Assembly (NCBI GenBank): GCA_030040935.1 | Contig: JASHSG010000036.1 | Location: 1-41,972, forward strand | DNA: 41,972 nucleotides | Direction: 5' to 3' | Source: Acidobacteriaceae bacterium | Lineage (GTDB): Bacteria > Acidobacteriota > Terriglobia > Terriglobales > Acidobacteriaceae | Shown: positions 37,407 to 41,972 of the stretch, piece after piece | Layout of the letters: each line of letters starts with the position of its first letter | Position numbering within the stretch: the first letter of the stretch is position 1 | Notes under the pieces: model-generated | What the model was told of the DNA's origin: nothing | The model's database searches: none | Seen by the model: the letters and a program-made list of their open reading frames with translations, nothing else | Position numbers and translations under genes: made by a program

Positions 37407-38339
37407 TCAAAGTGCCGCGTTCTTGACCAGCGTGGATTTCCCGGGATCGAGGGGTCCGTTTCCCATGCGGAACGCCGCCACTCCACAGCCGACGAGCGCG
37501 GCCTTGTCCTTGAGCTCGGAGACACGCAGCTCGACGGACAAATCGCCGATCTGGGCCTCCACGGCGGGCAGGAAGAGATTGGCCGCTCGCGAGATGCCAC
37601 CACCCAGTACGACCACTTCAGCGTGAAAATCAGCGAGCCTCGTCCCAATGACTACGCCAAGATGCCGGCCGAACTCGCTGAAGGCCTGCTGCGCGGCATG
37701 ATCGGAAGGTGCGGCCGCCGCCAGGTCGACGACTTCTTTCTTCTTTCCCGTACGGCGTTCGTAATTCCCAACGATGGCTCTCGACGAGATAAAATCCTCC
37801 ACGATTCCGCCCTCGTAAGGAAGATTCCAAATCTCACCGCCCGGGGGCACGCCCGCCCCTGTGGTGGCGAGATGGCCGTCGATCGCAAATGCCGAGCCGA
37901 TTCCCGTCCCCAGTGTGAGCCCCACGACGCGGCGAAATCCACGCGCGGCTCCGGCGCCGATCTCGCCCAGCAGATATGCATCCGCATCGTTGAGAAAGCG
38001 AACCTGCGCCAGCTCGAAGCCGAAACGCTCGGCTAAGCCGCGGCGCAGATCGACCTTATAGAGGTAAGGCAGCTTGTGCTGCATCAGGCTCACGCCGGCC
38101 TGGAGATCGAATGGTCCGGGCACGGCGAGCATCGCTCCCATCATCTCGCCGCTGCCGCTGCCGGCCTTCATTCCCAGCTCATGGAGGAGATCGAGGAAAG
38201 CGCTTGAACTGGAAGCGGCTGAGTGGGGCGCACTGAAGACGGGACCGAGGCGAAAGTCGGCAGCGTAGCAAATCGCAGCGGCGACATGGCTGCCGCCCAC
38301 ATCGAACGCTAGCACACAGCTTTCCGCATGGTCGGCCAT
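37407..38339 (-). CDS. ROK-family sugar kinase
   Basis: VLAFDVGGSHVAAAIC nucleotide-binding motif; LAVPGPFD; FLNDADAYLLGE; VGLTLGTGIGSAFAIDGHLA; EVVVLGGGISRA. Start at MADHAES (38339). Confidence 0.88.
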   Translation of the reverse strand: MADHAESCVLAFDVGGSHVAAAICYAADFRLGPVFSAPHSAASSSSAFLDLLHELGMKAGSGSGEMMGAMLAVPGPFDLQAGVSLMQHKLPYLYKVDLRRGLAERFGFELAQVRFLNDADAYLLGEIGAGAARGFRRVVGLTLGTGIGSAFAIDGHLATTGAGVPPGGEIWNLPYEGGIVEDFISSRAIVGNYERRTGKKKEVVDLAAAAPSDHAAQQAFSEFGRHLGVVIGTRLADFHAEVVVLGGGISRAANLFLPAVEAQIGDLSVELRVSELKDKAALVGCGVAAFRMGNGPLDPGKSTLVKNAAL

Positions 38340-38355
38340 CGCGAACACCGAACAC

Positions 38356-38389
38356 CTCAAACGACATCGTCATTTCCATGCCGTTTGAG
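38356..38389. repeat. 8-bp inverted repeat CTCAAACG-N18-CGTTTGAG upstream of the ROK gene
   Basis: CTCAAACG 38356-38363 and CGTTTGAG 38382-38389; immediately upstream of the ROK start. Confidence 0.5.
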
Positions 38390-38557
38390 ATTGTTACCAT
38401 TTGTATCACAGCGAGCGGTGAAGAGCCGGAGATTTTTCAGCGAAAATCTGCCCCGTTACGAAGAAAATCTGCGACAGTTCTGGCCCGATGCCGCTATGAT
38501 GGTCCCCGGCTTCCCCCGCTGATAGTTCCCTGCTTATGCGGACTGGCAGTCTCATTT

Positions 38558-38571
38558 TGATAACGTTATCC
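38558..38571. promoter_or_regulatory. LacI-family operator-like site TGATAACGTTATCC
   Basis: Contains the perfect 12-bp palindrome GATAACGTTATC; fits TGnTAnCGnTAnCA with one terminal mismatch; ~100 bp upstream of the GH2 ATG. Confidence 0.6.
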
Positions 38572-38667
38572 CAAAGGACCTGAAGCTGGTCGATACAACC
38601 TCGGACGCATGAAAATCGAACTGAGGCCTTTGCGCTTTGCTTCGCCCGTTCTATAGGATGGTTTGCC

Positions 38668-41600
38668 ATGCCTAAGCATTCCTCATTCCTTTGTGAACCC
38701 AGACTGCAGCTCGCGAGGGTTCTGGTTGCACTGGTTGCAACCGGGACCTTCATCCATGCGCAGGGAGCAGCAGCGCCCACTGCAGCTTATGGTCCGTTCA
38801 ATGCGGATTTTCTTGCCGATGGTCCCGGGTTGAACAAGACGCTGTCTCCCGCGACTTCGCTGGACGGCATTTCAGCTGTGGCAATGGATGGCCAGGGATC
38901 GGGCCAGCCCGCGATGCAGGATCCGATCCTTGCGGGCCGCGCTTCGTGGACACTCGTCTTTTGGTTTGAATCGCCTGAGCCAACGCAGGGCACGATTTTG
39001 CTGGCCGGCATTGGCGATCCTGCCGCGGAGGATGCGCGCTTTATCGGAATCAAGGACGACCGGCTGGCGCTCTGGCTGGGGCGCGCAGGAAACTCCCCCG
39101 GATTTGTGGAATCTGCTGCCGGCAATCGAACGCTGAGCGAAGCAAAGTGGCACCTGGCTGTCGCCGCCAGTGATGGCGGCCGCGTCGTGCTCTATGCCGA
39201 TGGCCGCGAGGCAGCCTCGCGCACGCTTGCGCAAGGCAGTGTTACAGCGGTTATGGAGATGGCGCCTCCGCCGCTGGCGGGCGTCGCAGAAGGTCATTTC
39301 GGCGGAAGAATCGCTGCGTTGAGGATTTTCCGCGCTACATTGACGGCCGATCAAGTGAAAGCCATGGCTGCCGCGCCGCCGGACTTCAGCGAACCAACTT
39401 ATGAGGAAGCTTCCGCACACTGGCCAGTTCAAACGCGCGGGCAGGCTGGATACAGCGCGCCGCAGGATCCATCGACGCTGCCCGAGGGTAAGGGCGGAAT
39501 TCAAAAACCTGTGGCTAAACCGCTCGGCGATGCGGACCTTCATTGCGAGCTGAAGGGTGAGAATCCATGGCGGCTCACTGGCGGATGGAAGCTGCAGGCG
39601 GCGCCGCAAGTAAAAGCAACCGGCGAGGAGATTTCGAAGCCCGGTTTTGCCGACAAGGACTGGCTCGCGGCCACGGTGCCGGGTACGGTGCTGACCACAA
39701 TGATCGACCGCGGCATCTATCCGGATCCCGATTACGGGCTCAACAATCTCGCCATTCCCGAAAGTCTTGCTCATCAGGATTATTGGTATCGCGTGGATTT
39801 CAAGATGCCCGCCGCGGCGCGCGGGCGCAGGCTGAAACTTACGTTTGGAGGCGTGAATTACGCCGCCGAGGTTTGGATGAATGGGAAGAAACTCGGTGGA
39901 TTCAAGGGCGCCTTTCTGCGCGGGACATTTGACGTATCAGACGTTGCCGCAGGTGAGAATGCATTGGCAGTGCGTGTCTCGCCGCCACCGCACCCAGGTG
40001 TTCCTAACGAGGAATCGCTCAGGGGCGGTCCCGGCGAGAACGGCGGAATGGAGGTGCTGGATGGCCCAACCTTCGCCGCCGCGGAAGGATGGGATTGGAT
40101 TCCAGGCATTCGCGACCGCGACACGGGCATCTGGCAGGACGTGACGCTCAAGGCGACCGGACCTGTCGAGATCGGCGATCCAAATGTGATTACGACTTTA
40201 CCGAAGTCTGACAGGAGCGAGGCCGACATTGAGATTGAAGCACCGCTGACGAACGCAGGCGGAATAGCGATCGACGGCGAGCTGACGGCCGCTTTTGACG
40301 ACGTAAAGGTAACGAAACGGGTGCATTTAACTTCCGGCGAAACGGTGGTTCGGCTGGAGCCGGCGGAATTCGCGGCGCTCAAAGTCCAGCAGCCGCGGCT
40401 TTGGTGGCCCAATGGGTACGGCGATCCCGCGCTGCACACGCTAAGCGTTTCGTTTGCCGCAGAGGGTAAGATCAGCGCCGCAACACAGATTCAATTTGGA
40501 ATGAGAGAGGTGAGCTACGAGCTTTCGCTCTTCGACGGGTCAGGGCATCTTCAACGCGTGGAGCTGCTGCCCAGCCGTACGCACGATGAGGCGCTGCCGC
40601 TGATCGACGGAACGCATCAAGGCATTCGACAGATTTTCGACTGGACACCGAATCAAGTGCCGCCCGGACAAACGTTGCCGGACTGGATGCTGCACTCCTG
40701 GGTGCAAACGCTGGAACCTGAGGCAGCAAGCTCGCCGTCGATTCGGCCGGTTGCCGGCGGTTGGCCCGGAACGGACCTGGTCATCAAAGTGAACGGCGTC
40801 CGCATTGCCGCGCGCGGCGGCAACTGGGGCATGGACGACATGCTGAAGCGCGTGAGCAGGGAGCACCTGGAGCCATATTTCCGCCTGCATCGCGACGCGC
40901 ACGTGAACATGATCCGCAACTGGATGGGCCAGAACACGGAAGAGAGTTTTTACGCGCTGGCCGACAAATACGGGCTGATGGTGTGGAACGATTTTTGGGA
41001 TTCGACGGAGAACTACAACCTGGAAGCTGAAGATCCCGCGCTGTTCCTCGAAAATGCGCGGGACACGATTCTGCGCTACCGGCATCATCCATCGATTGTG
41101 GTGTGGTGCGGGCGCAACGAGGGCGTGCCTCAGCCCGCAATCAACGGCGGGCTGGCAGATTTGGTGCGGACCCTCGACCACACGCGCTATTACACAGGCA
41201 GCTCGAATCAGGTGAACCTGCGCAATTCGGGGCCTTATCAGCTTCAGCCGCTTGAAACTTATTACCGGATTAATCGCGGGTTCAGCGTTGAGCTCGGCAT
41301 TCCGAGCGTGCCTACACTGGAGAGCCTGAAGTCCTTCATCCCTGAAGCGGATCGGTGGCCGATCTCGGACACTTGGGCCTATCACGACTGGCATCAGAGC
41401 GGAAACGGAGCGGTGCAGCCGTTCATCGAGACCATGGAAACCGAATTCGGCGCACCCTCGAGTCTGGAGGACTTCGAGCGCAAGGCGCAGATGATCGATT
41501 ATGCCGGCCATCGAGCCATCTTCGAAGGGTTCGCTGCGCATCTGTGGCAGCCCAACTCGGCGCGCATGATCTGGATGACGCAACCTTCATGGCCAAGCAT

Positions 41601-41972
41601 GGAGTGGAACTTTCTGAGCTGGGACTACGACACGCAATCAAGTTTCTACGCAACCGAAAAGGCCTGCGAACCGATTCATGCGCAGCTCGATCTGACGGAT
41701 GGATCGGTGGACCTGATCAATCTCGGAGCCGCGCAAACCCTAAACGTGCGCACGCTCGTAGTCGGCCTGGACAGCAAGACGCTGAGCGATCATACCAGCC
41801 AGGTTCAGGCCGCAGCCGATGACCGCACTCCCGTGACGAAACTCGATTTGGCGACGTTGGCCGCAGGTCACACCGTTTTTGTAAGGCTCGTGGTCAGCGA
41901 TGCAACCGGCTCGGCGGTGAGCGACAACTTTTATTGGTGGGCCGCGGACGAAGCAAGCTTCCGCGAGCTGAA
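38668..41972 (+). CDS. Secreted GH2-superfamily glycosidase (beta-mannosidase / exo-beta-glucosaminidase-like) with N-terminal LamG-like domain; 3'-truncated by window
   Basis: Frame open from ATG 38668 to the window end; signal peptide LVALVATGTFIHAQG; LamG-like ASWTLVFWFESPEPTQGTILLAGIG...RVVLYADGREAASRTL...GRIAALRIFRATLTADQVKAM; GH2 jelly roll WLAATVPGTVLTTMIDRGIYPDPDYGLNN...DYWYRVDFKMP; catalytic HPSIVVWCGRNEG and FSVELGIPSVPT. Confidence 0.9.
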   Translation, partial: MPKHSSFLCEPRLQLARVLVALVATGTFIHAQGAAAPTAAYGPFNADFLADGPGLNKTLSPATSLDGISAVAMDGQGSGQPAMQDPILAGRASWTLVFWFESPEPTQGTILLAGIGDPAAEDARFIGIKDDRLALWLGRAGNSPGFVESAAGNRTLSEAKWHLAVAASDGGRVVLYADGREAASRTLAQGSVTAVMEMAPPPLAGVAEGHFGGRIAALRIFRATLTADQVKAMAAAPPDFSEPTYEEASAHWPVQTRGQAGYSAPQDPSTLPEGKGGIQKPVAKPLGDADLHCELKGENPWRLTGGWKLQAAPQVKATGEEISKPGFADKDWLAATVPGTVLTTMIDRGIYPDPDYGLNNLAIPESLAHQDYWYRVDFKMPAAARGRRLKLTFGGVNYAAEVWMNGKKLGGFKGAFLRGTFDVSDVAAGENALAVRVSPPPHPGVPNEESLRGGPGENGGMEVLDGPTFAAAEGWDWIPGIRDRDTGIWQDVTLKATGPVEIGDPNVITTLPKSDRSEADIEIEAPLTNAGGIAIDGELTAAFDDVKVTKRVHLTSGETVVRLEPAEFAALKVQQPRLWWPNGYGDPALHTLSVSFAAEGKISAATQIQFGMREVSYELSLFDGSGHLQRVELLPSRTHDEALPLIDGTHQGIRQIFDWTPNQVPPGQTLPDWMLHSWVQTLEPEAASSPSIRPVAGGWPGTDLVIKVNGVRIAARGGNWGMDDMLKRVSREHLEPYFRLHRDAHVNMIRNWMGQNTEESFYALADKYGLMVWNDFWDSTENYNLEAEDPALFLENARDTILRYRHHPSIVVWCGRNEGVPQPAINGGLADLVRTLDHTRYYTGSSNQVNLRNSGPYQLQPLETYYRINRGFSVELGIPSVPTLESLKSFIPEADRWPISDTWAYHDWHQSGNGAVQPFIETMETEFGAPSSLEDFERKAQMIDYAGHRAIFEGFAAHLWQPNSARMIWMTQPSWPSMEWNFLSWDYDTQSSFYATEKACEPIHAQLDLTDGSVDLINLGAAQTLNVRTLVVGLDSKTLSDHTSQVQAAADDRTPVTKLDLATLAAGHTVFVRLVVSDATGSAVSDNFYWWAADEASFREL

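Noticed and set aside
38872-39774. 300-aa minus-strand ORF opposite the GH2 N-terminus
   Set aside because: Antisense to the LamG/GH2 frame, low-complexity and Arg-rich, no recognisable domain.
40540-41583. 347-aa antisense ORF opposite the GH2 gene
   Set aside because: Composition rich in His, Arg and Gln, typical of antisense translation of GC-rich coding DNA; the plus-strand GH2 frame with catalytic motifs is clearly the real gene.

Overview
The window is about 42 kb of high-GC bacterial DNA. Gene content suggests Acidobacteriota (Terriglobia-like): Oar-type TonB receptor without SusD, giant NHL/Ig proteins, TrmFO. This is an inference from content, not a database match. The left part (1-11.7 kb) is mostly housekeeping: a 5'-truncated metG, tRNA-Leu(TAG), moeA-moaC, two tandem paralogous CarboxypepD_reg/TPR secreted proteins, a GNAT acetyltransferase, trmFO, two unknown envelope proteins and tRNA-Thr(CGT). 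The right part (11.7-42 kb) looks like a carbohydrate-acquisition locus: GH44, three giant secreted NHL/Ig-like proteins, a TonB-dependent receptor, GH30, a ROK kinase and a LamG-GH2 enzyme truncated at the window end. The main candidates for something undescribed are: (i) a shared C-terminal tail on the three giant proteins (TM - Arg/Lys-rich turn - TM ending at Cys - short beta tail); (ii) two LacI-type operator-like palindromes, in front of the TonB receptor and the GH2 gene, suggesting a regulon; (iii) a possible orphan ~85-nt sRNA with a near-consensus promoter and intrinsic terminator near 11.0 kb; (iv) homologous 231-bp Ig-like modules in GH44 and GH30 in inverted orientation about 20 kb apart. 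No CRISPR array, phage, transposase or rRNA was seen.
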